From: Pirellula staleyi DSM 6068 | GTDB taxonomy: Bacteria; Planctomycetota; Planctomycetia; Pirellulales; Pirellulaceae | Reading direction: 5' to 3' | NCBI RefSeq assembly: GCF_000025185.1 | Contig: NC_013720.1 | Location: forward strand, 5,518,001-5,582,000 | DNA: 64,000 nt | Shown: in pieces, positions 36,605 to 46,411 of the stretch | How the letters are laid out: each line of letters opens with the position of its first letter | How positions within the stretch are numbered: position 1 is the stretch's first letter | The notes under the pieces: model-generated | Databases searched by the model: none | What the model saw: only the letters and a program-made list of their open reading frames with translations | Told to the model about the DNA's origin: nothing | Position numbers and translations under genes: made by a program

Positions 36605-36678
36605 CACCCCCGGCGCGATTCGAACGCGCGACCTGCCGCTTAGAAGGCGGCTGCTCTATCCAGCTGAGCTACAGGGGC
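36605..36678 (-). tRNA. tRNA-Arg (anticodon TCT)
   Basis: Read on the minus strand, the sequence folds into a complete cloverleaf of 74 nt. The anticodon arm GCCGC-CTTCTAA-GCGGC gives anticodon TCT, decoding AGA. D arm GCTC-AGCTGGATA-GAGC, T arm GCGCG-TTCGAAT-CGCGC, U8 and the discriminator G73 are all normal. The acceptor stem pairs G1-U72 and U6-G67 as wobbles, which is unusual at 1:72. CCA is not encoded, so it must be added. Confidence 0.93.
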
Positions 36679-36813
36679 AAAGGACCTTAGCAGGTGAGGA
36701 GAACCCTGAAAAAGGTTCACGGCTGTAGGTCTACGTAGTCTGCCTGAGCGGGAGCCTTTTTGCTAGTGCCCCAAGGGTTTCCAGCTTCGTCGGGCCACGC
36801 AGTGGCTGGTTGT

Positions 36814-39800
36814 TTAATCAGCGAGGGCGTGGATGGTGTTGTGGATGGTTCCTTGCACCGGCGTGCCACTAGCGGCGCGGAGATCGTACTTGATCTCCAT
36901 ACACCAAGTGGGCTGCAGCTTCTCAACGTCGAGCGTCAGCGTCTTGCCATCAGCAGATAATTTCGCGCTGCGAACTTCGAGCGGCTGCTCATTGAGATGA
37001 GGCGAGCCGTAGCCAGCCGTTCGCTTAAGCGACCAGGTTTTGATCTGCATCGATTTCACGTCGAGCGCGGCGGGATCGAGCGGCTCGGTGAAGGTGAGCT
37101 TTAGCCCAGCTTTGGTCGCGTGCAGTTCGACCGGCAAATGCATCGCGTTGCCCGTGGCGCGCAGGCGATAGAGACCGCCCGGCGAAGTGGCGTTGCCGGC
37201 CCAGGCGAACATGCCACACAGATAGAGCTGCCCATCGGTGGGATGAAATCGGCCGCGCATCACACCGGTGGGAAACAGTGGCACTGGGAGTTCGATCATT
37301 CCACCTTGCATCATGCCGCCTACATTTTCGTGCGGCACGAGGAACACTTTGCCGTAGCCATACGAGAGGTTCAGCAGCGAGCCTTTCAGCGGGCCCCAGC
37401 GATCGCTCTCGACCCACAGTAGTTCGGCAGGCGATCGATCGAAAGCGTTGGTGATCCAGCAGAGTGGCGGCACCATGGCAGCATCCGACGAGTCGGTGAC
37501 GTCGTGATAGCCGAGCATGTTGCCGTAGAACTTCGGTTTGCCCTTGGGGTCGACTGTCACCCAGTTGATGCGATTCTTGGGGTTCCAAAAACCCTCTTGA
37601 TCGGTGACGACAAACGAACCATCGGGATTGAGACAGACGCCGTTGGCGGCGCGAAAACCGGTGGCCAGGATCTCGGTTCGCGAGCCATCTTTACTCACTC
37701 GCAGCAGCGTGCCGTGATGAGGAACGACAGCCGCCTTTCCGTGACAGCCCGATTTGGCGTAGTAGAAATTTCCAGCGGCGTCGGTTTGCAGTCCCATCGC
37801 AAATTCGTGGAAGTGCTCGGTGACTTGATGGTCGTTGTTGAGGGACTCGTAGAAGTCGATTTCGCCATCGTCGTTCAGGTCGTGGAGCACGGCGAGTTGA
37901 TCGCGACAAGTGACGTAGATTTTCCCCTCCACGATCTTCAAGCCGAGCGGCTGATACATGCCGGAAGCGATTCGCTGCCAGCGGAGCTTGCTCGTTGTCG
38001 CTTGGTCTTCTGCTGCAGGGGAAGCGGATGGCTCGACCAGCCAGACATCACCATCCCACGAGCAGACGGCGATGCGGCCATCGGGGAAGAAATCGAGCCC
38101 GGTGAAACGCGTTTGTGCGAGCCACGGGTTCGACTCCGGAGCGGTCAGCACATCGGCGGCGAAGGGACCAGTTCCCGCGCCGAGAATCGCTTCGGTCTCG
38201 AGTTTTTGCGGCCAGCGTGGTGCACCGCCGCGCGTGAGTGGCGCAAGATCGCGATCCGCTTCGGGAATCGGCTGATCGGCCCAGCTCGGGGCTGTGGTGT
38301 TTGCTACGTTCTTGGCGACATTGCCAGCGGCGGCTGAATCGGAGGGGAGCCAAAGGGTGAATCGCAGCGGCGCATTGCCTGCAGGAATCTTGAGTCGCAG
38401 GCGCCCATCCTCGGCTGTCCAGGTCAAGGGCGTGCCGCGTGGCGCAAGGCCGGCGAGCAGCGGCGCCGCGCTCGACTCCACGGGGGACAATCCACGCCGG
38501 ACCACCGCATCGCGGCCGCCCGTCGAGGCGTCGGCAATTTTTTCTCCTGCAGCATCGCTCAGCTTCCACGCGCCGACGACCGATTTGTCGTCGTCGCGCG
38601 GCTTCGTGGCGGAGGTGAGCTCCTCGGTAAGTTGGCGCTGATAAAAACGAACCTCAGCAATTTCCCCTTGGAAAAAGGTCGCGGGGCGCGGGAAATCGGG
38701 AGTGGTGAAGCCGATTCGGACGCGGCTGTTCTCGAGCGGTCCCTTGGCGGCCAGTTCCCCTTCGCCATCGAGTTTGCCATCGACATAAAATCGAACGCGG
38801 CGCTCCGATTGCTGCCAAGTGAGCGCCACATCGTGCCACTGGTTGTCGTCGACTTTCGACTTAGCCGAGACCGCGCCGACCCAGCCGATATCGAACGTCA
38901 ATCGACCACCACGTAGAAAGAAGCTTTGTCCATCAGGGGTCCATTTCGGTCCCGCTTCGCAGAGCGAAAACAGCGTTCCATCGGTTTTTGTTTTGATGCG
39001 TGCAGCGATGGTGAAATCTTTCGTCGTGAGATCAAACGCTTTCCCATCGGCCACTTCGAGGTAGGTGTTGCCGTCGAATGTGACGCGCTGATCGCGGGGA
39101 GCCGATGCCTCGGGCATGGGGGGCGCAAAGAGCACCACCGACTGATCGGTCCCCTCGACAAACGTTGTCACCGCCTCGCTCGCAGGATGCTCGGCAACTT
39201 GTAAAAACAGATCGCGATCGCGCGGGCCGATGTTGAATGTTCGCAGCAGTAGTGGCGCTGCTGATTCGCGTGGCAGCAGCCGTGGCGACTCGAGCACTTC
39301 AGTCGTTCCGATGGTGTACGAGAGAACCACATCCTGACCGTGATGATAGAGCCCGCGATACTTGCCCCACGAACGTGGCAACGGGCCATAACGTTTTCCA
39401 TCACGACCTTCGACCCGCTGATCGTCGACGAACGAGCCACTCTCTGGGCTCCCCCAGCCAGGTCCGGTCGAGTTGACGAACGCTGTTTGTCCAACGATGC
39501 GCGGATGCACACCATGAGCGCCGTTGAACTGAATTCCTTGCCAGTCGATGAAATTGTCGTCGGCATTTCCCGAGCCATTCCAGGCCGCAGCAGCGCGAAG
39601 CGTGTCGGTATCAAACATCATCCAGTGCCGACCGCGCGAAACGCCCCCTGCCCCGGGATCGAGCCTGATCGCAATTCCTTTGTAGGCGATGTTATGCGCC
39701 AGCCCTGGAATCTCGAACGTGTGTGTCAGGCTCGGACCATAATCCATCGCCGACCATGGGACAATTTTGCTCGGCTCGGGACCAAGCGTGTCCCCCTTAG

Positions 39801-40830
39801 GAAGGCGCGACAAATAAGAAGGATCAACCGTCACCAGTTGCGACGGATTGTGGGGACGGAGATAAGTCTCGCGGATGTAGTGCACCACATCGTACTTCTG
39901 TACGGGAACCATCCACGTTTGCGGGGCCATCAGCCCAAAGCCGTGCGTGAGTGTGCGGTACATCGAGAGTGGATCGCTCCCGTTCTTGAACTTTCCTTCG
40001 GCAAAACGAAGCGACGTCGGGAGCGAACCGGGACGCTCTTTCGTGCCGTGACAATTCGCGCAAACGCGCTGATAAATCGCTTCGCCACGCTTCAGCGAAT
40101 CGCCATTCCAGTTGCTGATGAGCGCGGCATGATCCAAATGCTGCTCGTACTCGGGAAGGGTGAACGTCAGCAGCGAAGCGGCTGGCTGCAGTTGTTTGGC
40201 CCGCGCTGCGCCACCGTCGCGAATTTCCATCAAGTAGCGAATCAGGTCCAAAAACTGCTGGCGGCTGTTGAGCTGGTTCACCTGTCCGGCCGGCATAATC
40301 GAAGCCTTGTTCACCTTCAGCTGATCGATCTCTTCGATGTCGATCGTGAGGGGCTCGCTCCCGGGTGTCACATCGCGGACAACCAGTTTCTCAGCGGTCC
40401 GCTCGACCAAGAGCGCAGTGCGCGAGCGACCATCGGCGGTCACTACCGTTACCGATTCAAAGCCTTTGCGAATCACTTTCGAAGGAAGGAGCACCGATTC
40501 CACGAGCGATTCGTCGGTGACTTCGCGCCCGAGCGCCGCGAGATCGGGACCTAAGGAGTTCGGGGCTCCATTTCCAACGGCGTGACATTTCGAGCAAGCC
40601 ATGTGCTGCTGAAAAAAGAGGACCGCCCCGCGAATCGCGTCCCCCTCGAGCTTGGCCTGCGCGGCGAGATCGGCTGCAGGAACCTGGCGCAGATCGTCTT
40701 CGAGTGTTTGCGCTCCGCTCGTGGCGGTCATCCAGCCAAGGGCGATGAGCGACCAAATCGAACAGCGCAGCGCCGTGCGGCTGATGAAAAACGAGATCGC
40801 TTGGATGCTGCTTACTTGGGTGCAGTTCAT
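36814..40830 (-). CDS. PVC-type cytochrome c with DUF6797 and LamG-like domains
   Basis: The 1338-residue protein has a signal peptide (about residues 1-40), a first haem c site CSKCH (79-83), a second CANCH (257-261) with HGTKERPGS following, then a DUF6797-like region (YKGIAIRLDPGAGGVSRGR), a LamG-like sandwich (TFDGNTYLEVADGKAFDL...), and a C-terminal beta-propeller-like part with GLDFFPDGRIAVCSWDGDVW. Such planctomycete secreted cytochromes occur with sulfatases and are thought to pass electrons while acting on polysaccharide. The substrate is unknown. I place the start at ATG 40830; the frame stays open upstream to 41307 but overlaps the next gene. Confidence 0.85.
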   Translation of the reverse strand: MNCTQVSSIQAISFFISRTALRCSIWSLIALGWMTATSGAQTLEDDLRQVPAADLAAQAKLEGDAIRGAVLFFQQHMACSKCHAVGNGAPNSLGPDLAALGREVTDESLVESVLLPSKVIRKGFESVTVVTADGRSRTALLVERTAEKLVVRDVTPGSEPLTIDIEEIDQLKVNKASIMPAGQVNQLNSRQQFLDLIRYLMEIRDGGAARAKQLQPAASLLTFTLPEYEQHLDHAALISNWNGDSLKRGEAIYQRVCANCHGTKERPGSLPTSLRFAEGKFKNGSDPLSMYRTLTHGFGLMAPQTWMVPVQKYDVVHYIRETYLRPHNPSQLVTVDPSYLSRLPKGDTLGPEPSKIVPWSAMDYGPSLTHTFEIPGLAHNIAYKGIAIRLDPGAGGVSRGRHWMMFDTDTLRAAAAWNGSGNADDNFIDWQGIQFNGAHGVHPRIVGQTAFVNSTGPGWGSPESGSFVDDQRVEGRDGKRYGPLPRSWGKYRGLYHHGQDVVLSYTIGTTEVLESPRLLPRESAAPLLLRTFNIGPRDRDLFLQVAEHPASEAVTTFVEGTDQSVVLFAPPMPEASAPRDQRVTFDGNTYLEVADGKAFDLTTKDFTIAARIKTKTDGTLFSLCEAGPKWTPDGQSFFLRGGRLTFDIGWVGAVSAKSKVDDNQWHDVALTWQQSERRVRFYVDGKLDGEGELAAKGPLENSRVRIGFTTPDFPRPATFFQGEIAEVRFYQRQLTEELTSATKPRDDDKSVVGAWKLSDAAGEKIADASTGGRDAVVRRGLSPVESSAAPLLAGLAPRGTPLTWTAEDGRLRLKIPAGNAPLRFTLWLPSDSAAAGNVAKNVANTTAPSWADQPIPEADRDLAPLTRGGAPRWPQKLETEAILGAGTGPFAADVLTAPESNPWLAQTRFTGLDFFPDGRIAVCSWDGDVWLVEPSASPAAEDQATTSKLRWQRIASGMYQPLGLKIVEGKIYVTCRDQLAVLHDLNDDGEIDFYESLNNDHQVTEHFHEFAMGLQTDAAGNFYYAKSGCHGKAAVVPHHGTLLRVSKDGSRTEILATGFRAANGVCLNPDGSFVVTDQEGFWNPKNRINWVTVDPKGKPKFYGNMLGYHDVTDSSDAAMVPPLCWITNAFDRSPAELLWVESDRWGPLKGSLLNLSYGYGKVFLVPHENVGGMMQGGMIELPVPLFPTGVMRGRFHPTDGQLYLCGMFAWAGNATSPGGLYRLRATGNAMHLPVELHATKAGLKLTFTEPLDPAALDVKSMQIKTWSLKRTAGYGSPHLNEQPLEVRSAKLSADGKTLTLDVEKLQPTWCMEIKYDLRAASGTPVQGTIHNTIHALAD

Positions 40831-40904
40831 TCGTTGTCTCACGTCGATTTTCCAATTGTCTCGGGAGGCGTGTCTGCTGCGGACGATCCGTTTGCCGTGC
40901 TCTA

Positions 40905-43900
40905 CTATTTTGCGTCGATCGGAACTTCGCAAAACGTAAGCGCGGCGATCCCATTCTGCCCGTAGAGCAAGTTGTCGGGGCTCCACGAAGCACTGTCGAG
41001 ATAGGTGATCGTCGTCGATTTCGAAGGAGCGGCGAGTTGCAGCGTCACCAGGTTGCCACTCGCGCTGCCACTCTTCACTTGCTTTGGTTCCCCTGCGAGA
41101 TGCAACTGCGTCGCCAGCGCATCGTCCCACACCATCGGCTGGTCGAACTCCAGCACCACTTGCTGCCGCTCGCCTCCAGTGAAGTAGGCCCGCTGCAAAT
41201 TGGCGGGTGTCACCACCTGGCGAGGCTGATGAGCATAAATGTTCTGCTGCACCAGCGGATGGATCAGCCGCGCGAATTCGGCATATCCGGCAGCCGGAAA
41301 ATGGCAACCTCCAGGCGGCTTCACACCGAGCGTCGACATCACGCTCAGGTTTGAGAAGAGGCGCGGCAACGTCCGCTGCACTTCACGCAGGCGGTTATCC
41401 GATCCATTGATTCCCATCGCGCACGATTTCGGCCAAATCTGAAACACATAGTAATGCTGCAGGTTGGGATAATCCTGTTTCCAGCTCCCGGCGAGATCGA
41501 CAAAGAACTGGCGATAGGTTTCGTAGCCATAGCCACCGGTCGGGCCATCGGCCCCTTGATCGTTTTCCCCTTGATGCCACAAGATTGCGCGGATGCCGTG
41601 GGTTAACTTCGCCTGCTGCACGCGCCACAGAAGACGGCCATAGATTGTACTGACATCGGTGGGGTCGTCGGCATTACGCTGATGCTGATCGATGCGTGTC
41701 CCCCCTACTGCGCCATTGATGAGGCAAATCGGCAGTTTCTCACTTTCAACGAGTCGCCGACCGAGCTCCATCCCCCAGTAGCCGATCTGGAGTTTTCCTT
41801 CTGGGCTACGGGCTTCGGCATTGCCCCACTGCTTCAGCCGTGCCCCTTGCGGATCTCCCGAAGTTGCCCCAAACGTGCGCACCCAGTCGCTTGCAACGAG
41901 TGGATTTTCTTTCCCAAAATCGGTCGCCACGGCGTTCGACTGACCGATGATCAGGTACGCATCGCCGCACACAATATTTTTCGCCGTGTGGAGCACGCGC
42001 TCTTTGTCTCCCTGCTTCAGCCCCATTTCAGCACGATACTTCACGAGCCCCGCTTTCAGCTTCACGGTGAGAGCATATTTTTGATCGGCACCGACGATGG
42101 CAGTCGCGGTTGCGAACGGCTGATCGTCGGCAAAGACCCGCACAAAGACGGCATCGGCCTTTTCCGGCAACGTGCCGGCGTAGACCAGTTTCCCTTCGCT
42201 GGTGGTATGTTCGCGCGCGATGAACTGCCCATCTTCGGGAGCTTCTTCCGCTGCCAGCTGGCGCTCGATCCAAGGTTCTTCAGCGCGGGGAGGCTCGGTG
42301 ACCGCAATCGTCACCGTCTCGCTTATCTTTGCTCCGCCGTTATCGATCGTGGCAGTCACTCGCAGCGGGCCGCTCCCTTGAGCGCGCTTCAGGATCAGCT
42401 TGCTGGCAGAAGGCTCGCCAATTACCGCGACATCTTCCAGAGTCCAGCGAACAGCGAACTTCCCGACACCGCGCTGCTCGAGCTCGGCCAGATTGACGAT
42501 CTGCGGCACCACCTCGATCGTCTCACGGCCGTTCCAGTTTTTGGGTCCCTCGAGAGTAAAGCGGGGCTCGGGGAGCGACTCGGTGATGGTGATGGGGATC
42601 TCTCGCTTGCGGACTTCACCGGCGTAGATGGCTTGCACGGTGAGTTTTGCTGTCTCGTCCCCCACGACGCGCCCTGCCGCGAAGGTGTAAGTAAAGCGAT
42701 CGGTCGCAACGACCGAAGTTTCTCCTGCGTGATCGAGGATCCAGTACAGTTTTTGAGCGCCCCCCGCTTGAAGCGTGAGTGTGGCACTCTTCCCTTCTTC
42801 GACCACCAGTTTCTCGGTTGAAACCGAGAAGTCGTTGCCCGGCTGCACGAGCGGACCTACCAGCGTTTGCGACGGCTTTTGATTTTCGTACTGCAGCTTG
42901 ATCCAGTCGGCGGAACGAACCACCTGCGACACACGAACTTCATCGAGTGCGCCGACGAAGTCGAAGTTGTTGTACCACCCCCCGAGATAGAGCCGCGCAG
43001 GGCTTTTCAGCTTCAGCGGCGAACCTTGGCTCTTGTTGACGCCATCGAGCACACCGTTGACATAGATCCGCGCTTCGCCGTCGCGATAGGTGTGGACAAT
43101 CTGATTCCACTGCTCGGCGACGAGGCGGCTTTCGGTGGCGACATTTCCCCCCGAGAAATAGCAGTCCATCCGAACTTGCGGCGGGCTCCGAAACTGCATC
43201 ACCACTTTCCCTTGCGCTTGCTCGTTTCCCCAGCCGATCAGCGTGGCGTTCGGTTTCTCGGCGCGGAACCAAACTTCGGTGCTATGCGAACTCGCGTCGG
43301 TGGGATAACTGGCAATCATCTCACCACCGACGACTCCGCCACGATCGGCAAAATGGCGTGCTCGACCAATCACGCCCGCCGTGTCGGTCGTCCCTTTGTC
43401 GGTGGCGCTGAGCGAGCCAACTTCGTCGCGCAGCTCGTCGTTCATATGCCAGACGCTGAGAAAACCGTTCGAGGCCTGAAAGACCGCGTTCCCATTCGAC
43501 TCGCTTTGCGCGGCGGGATTGCCCCAGAACATCTTGATCGCTTGCCGCGATTTTCCCACGACGAGCGGCACGCGAACCCAAATGCTGGCGCTACCACCAG
43601 CGGGATCCCACGTGTCGATTTGATACGCCAATGGCTCGCCGGTGGCGAGGGAGAATCGCAAATCGTCTCCCCGTGGATGAGCCTCGGCGAAGTTAAAAAA
43701 ATCGCGATCGAGCCGCACCAGCACCGGGAACTGCTCGACCTTCGCTTCCGCCGGCAAATTGGCCCCCTCGGGGGTCGTTAGAAGCCAGAGCGAACCGGTA
43801 TGTTTCCAAGCCGCTCGGCCGCCAATTGCTGCGCCGTCTGGCGTTTGCGAAACTTCGTCCTTCGCATCCACTGGCCAGAGCTCTTTCAGCACGGCAACCA

Positions 43901-44618
43901 TCCCGGGATCGTATTTCTCGAGCTGATCGCGCGTGTAGGGAAAAAAGTCGTTGGTCGAGAAATAGGCCTCGGTGCATTCGGCAAAATATTCCATCGGACT
44001 AGTGAGGGCATAAGCTCGCTCCTCGGCGGTCCGTCCATCACCAAAACGGCGCTCGACGCGCTCGTAAAGTCCCTTCGTTTTGGCATGCTCGAAGGCGGTC
44101 TTCACCGCGACATTTCCGAATCCCTTGTCGAGCACCCGATCGTGGTAGGCATGCGCCAGTTCATGCAGCGCGAAGTTGGGCATCCGTTTGGTTTCGCGCT
44201 CGAAGGTGCGGATGTTCGTGAACTCGACCCCTTTGGCCATCGCCGGATTGCGCTGATTGTCGCGCAGCCAACCAGCGCCGGGATGATATTCGGCGCGAGG
44301 CTGAACCCCGGCGTACTCCGGTGAAAACCAGAGGGGAACTTTGCGGAGCTCGGCCACCGAGGCTGCCGGCACCACGCGCACGATCTCCTCGAGTTGCAGC
44401 TTCAGCAGCTCGAGTGCGCGCTCGGTCTCCTTCGGCTGTTTCTCGAGCAGTTGGTCGTTAATCAGAAGCGACCAACCGAGTATCGTTTTCCGCTGATGAC
44501 CGGCGACAGCGGGCTGCCCGTCGGGGGGCGGAGCATCGTCGAGGGCCGCAGCCGTCGGCGCGAAAAATGGCGAAACAAGAAGGATAGCTGCGAGGAGCGC
44601 GAGCAGGGTCTTGGGCAT
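40905..44618 (-). CDS. Mosaic secreted enzyme: gluzincin-like metallopeptidase, LamG and SGNH esterase domains
   Basis: The 1237-residue protein has a signal peptide (MPKTLLALLAAILLVSPF), then a peptidase-like region with HELAH at residues 152-156 and, downstream, PMEYFAECTEAYF, which resembles the third zinc ligand of lethal factor-like peptidases. A DUF2341/LamG-like stretch follows (residues about 300-620), then beta-sandwich segments, and near residue 890 IIGQSNAVATDFGKE with the catalytic Ser, later LWHQGENDQG and GGCHFPAAG, which mark the SGNH esterase (sialate O-acetylesterase-like) blocks. It is minus-strand, 74 bases upstream of the cytochrome gene. The substrate is unknown but a decorated glycan is likely. 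Confidence 0.8.
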   Translation of the reverse strand: MPKTLLALLAAILLVSPFFAPTAAALDDAPPPDGQPAVAGHQRKTILGWSLLINDQLLEKQPKETERALELLKLQLEEIVRVVPAASVAELRKVPLWFSPEYAGVQPRAEYHPGAGWLRDNQRNPAMAKGVEFTNIRTFERETKRMPNFALHELAHAYHDRVLDKGFGNVAVKTAFEHAKTKGLYERVERRFGDGRTAEERAYALTSPMEYFAECTEAYFSTNDFFPYTRDQLEKYDPGMVAVLKELWPVDAKDEVSQTPDGAAIGGRAAWKHTGSLWLLTTPEGANLPAEAKVEQFPVLVRLDRDFFNFAEAHPRGDDLRFSLATGEPLAYQIDTWDPAGGSASIWVRVPLVVGKSRQAIKMFWGNPAAQSESNGNAVFQASNGFLSVWHMNDELRDEVGSLSATDKGTTDTAGVIGRARHFADRGGVVGGEMIASYPTDASSHSTEVWFRAEKPNATLIGWGNEQAQGKVVMQFRSPPQVRMDCYFSGGNVATESRLVAEQWNQIVHTYRDGEARIYVNGVLDGVNKSQGSPLKLKSPARLYLGGWYNNFDFVGALDEVRVSQVVRSADWIKLQYENQKPSQTLVGPLVQPGNDFSVSTEKLVVEEGKSATLTLQAGGAQKLYWILDHAGETSVVATDRFTYTFAAGRVVGDETAKLTVQAIYAGEVRKREIPITITESLPEPRFTLEGPKNWNGRETIEVVPQIVNLAELEQRGVGKFAVRWTLEDVAVIGEPSASKLILKRAQGSGPLRVTATIDNGGAKISETVTIAVTEPPRAEEPWIERQLAAEEAPEDGQFIAREHTTSEGKLVYAGTLPEKADAVFVRVFADDQPFATATAIVGADQKYALTVKLKAGLVKYRAEMGLKQGDKERVLHTAKNIVCGDAYLIIGQSNAVATDFGKENPLVASDWVRTFGATSGDPQGARLKQWGNAEARSPEGKLQIGYWGMELGRRLVESEKLPICLINGAVGGTRIDQHQRNADDPTDVSTIYGRLLWRVQQAKLTHGIRAILWHQGENDQGADGPTGGYGYETYRQFFVDLAGSWKQDYPNLQHYYVFQIWPKSCAMGINGSDNRLREVQRTLPRLFSNLSVMSTLGVKPPGGCHFPAAGYAEFARLIHPLVQQNIYAHQPRQVVTPANLQRAYFTGGERQQVVLEFDQPMVWDDALATQLHLAGEPKQVKSGSASGNLVTLQLAAPSKSTTITYLDSASWSPDNLLYGQNGIAALTFCEVPIDAK

Positions 44619-44822
44619 GATGACTTGATCTAAGGGGTGTCGCAGGAGAGGAGTTTTGCGAGGAGGCTGCACGAACGAGTGGCGCTCGAAGTGAGGGGGC
44701 AGTGGAGCGTGCTGAGGATTGGCCAGTAGCGTGTACGCAGAAGTGTACTGCATGGAGATTCACGCGTCCGCAAAAAACCGTCCGCTTCTTCCCTCAAAAG
44801 GGTCGCGAAATTCGTTCAGGCA

Positions 44823-46358
44823 CTATTTGCCTGCAGCTTTATGGGCAGCGGCTTGCTCGTCGTCGAGACGCGGCATTTTGAATTCGACGCTCGGCTGATG
44901 TTCGCGGAGCATGATGGCGTGCAGCTTGGCCACCACTTTAGGATGCTCGGCTGCCACGTTGGTCGACTCCGTCGGGTCCGCTTCCAGATCGTAGAGTTCG
45001 ATCGCGAGCGGCTCTTTCCACTCGGCCAGTTTTTTCTTCCCGGTCGGCACAGGGCGCACCAGATTTTGGCGGACCGCTTTCCACTTCCCCGAGCGAACGA
45101 ACTGCTGTCCTCCATAGCCCGGAAACTCGCGATACAAAAACTCGCGTGGGGCTTGCCAGTCGCCGCGCAGCGATGGCGAGAGATCGCGGCCATCTGCCTG
45201 CTCGGGAATCTTGGTCGACATTCCGGCGAGCGACAGCAGCGTCGGCATCCAATCTTCAAAACCACCGAGCGTGCTTGAGGTTGTTCCCGCTGGAACGACG
45301 CCCGGAAATTTCACGATCGTCGGAACCCGAATTCCCCCTTCGTAGACCGATCCTTTCCGTCCGCGCAGATCGAGCGCCGATTGAAAAAAGTCGGCATCGG
45401 TTCCCCCGAGCTTGTCGTAGAGAGGGCCGTTATCGGAACTGAAAACCACGATGGTGCGACGCTGTAAACCATACTTTTCAAGACGCTCGAGAATGCGCCC
45501 GATTTCGCGATCCATCCGTGTGATCATCGCGGCATAAGCGGCGCGCGGCGTGGGATGAGGCAAGTAGCCCCGCTCGCCGAGATAAGGGGTCTCGCTGAAC
45601 TCACCGGCATACTCTTTCAGCGAATCTTCGGGAACCTGCAATGCGAGGTGAGGAACGGGCGAGGCATAGTAGAGGAAGAACGGTTTTTGATGATGCTCGT
45701 CGATGAACTTGAGCGCCTGCTCGCTGATGAGATCGGCCGCATAGTCGGGACCGCGATAGCGCTCGAAGGCTGCCGGATTTTGAGGATCGGCGTCGGCCGG
45801 AAACTTTTGATGCGCGGCGAATGGGGGGTTCTTCAGCAGCACCTTCTCGTCATTCGACCAGAGATGCTGAGGATAGTAGTTGTGCGCCTGCCGCTGGCAG
45901 TTGTAGCCAAAGAAACGATCGAACCCTTGCGCCAGCGGCTTGCCCGACGACTCGGGACCACCGAGCCCCCATTTGCCAAAAGCGCCGCAGACATAGCCCT
46001 CGAGCAAACCAGGCAGCGTGACCGTTCCTTCAGCGAGAGGATATTGACCTTCGGGCTGCGCTTCGCGGTTGTCGCGCACCTGCGAATGGCCGCTGTGAAG
46101 TCCCGTCAGCAGCACGCAGCGACTCGGCGCACAAACCGGCGCTCCGCTGTAGTGCTGGATCAGCCGCATTCCATCGCGCGCCAGGGTGTCGATGTGCGGA
46201 GTGCGTGTCTTCTTCTGACCAAAACAACCGACGTCGCCATACCCCAAATCATCGCACAGGATGAACACAATGTTGGGGGGCAACTCTTCCGCGCGCACCA
46301 GTGCCGTCGAGCCAATGAGCAGCAGAGCAGCGAGCCAAACGCCGGTCGATCGAACCAT
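44823..46358 (-). CDS. Secreted sulfatase (formylglycine-dependent arylsulfatase family)
   Basis: The 511-residue product starts MVRSTGVWLAALLLIGSTAL, a signal peptide cleaved near RAEE. NIVFILCDDLGYGD (residues 31-44) binds calcium, and CAPSRCVLLTG (near residue 82) is the C-x-P-S-R sequence whose Cys is turned into formylglycine. SSDNGP near residue 303 is the second metal ligand set. It cleaves sulfate esters, probably from sulfated polysaccharides, in the periplasm. The neighbouring genes at 40905 and 36814 are likely part of the same polysaccharide locus. A second start at 46373 is possible. Confidence 0.92.
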   Translation of the reverse strand: MVRSTGVWLAALLLIGSTALVRAEELPPNIVFILCDDLGYGDVGCFGQKKTRTPHIDTLARDGMRLIQHYSGAPVCAPSRCVLLTGLHSGHSQVRDNREAQPEGQYPLAEGTVTLPGLLEGYVCGAFGKWGLGGPESSGKPLAQGFDRFFGYNCQRQAHNYYPQHLWSNDEKVLLKNPPFAAHQKFPADADPQNPAAFERYRGPDYAADLISEQALKFIDEHHQKPFFLYYASPVPHLALQVPEDSLKEYAGEFSETPYLGERGYLPHPTPRAAYAAMITRMDREIGRILERLEKYGLQRRTIVVFSSDNGPLYDKLGGTDADFFQSALDLRGRKGSVYEGGIRVPTIVKFPGVVPAGTTSSTLGGFEDWMPTLLSLAGMSTKIPEQADGRDLSPSLRGDWQAPREFLYREFPGYGGQQFVRSGKWKAVRQNLVRPVPTGKKKLAEWKEPLAIELYDLEADPTESTNVAAEHPKVVAKLHAIMLREHQPSVEFKMPRLDDEQAAAHKAAGK

Positions 46359-46411
46359 CGCACACCACCACATCACGTGTTGAACATCGGGCCAGTCACG
46401 ACCGCCGTAGA

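Noticed and set aside
40831-41307. Upstream extension of the cytochrome gene to 41307
   Set aside because: It overlaps the esterase-peptidase gene, is Arg/Ser/Cys-rich and has no signal peptide; ATG 40830 opens a proper signal peptide.
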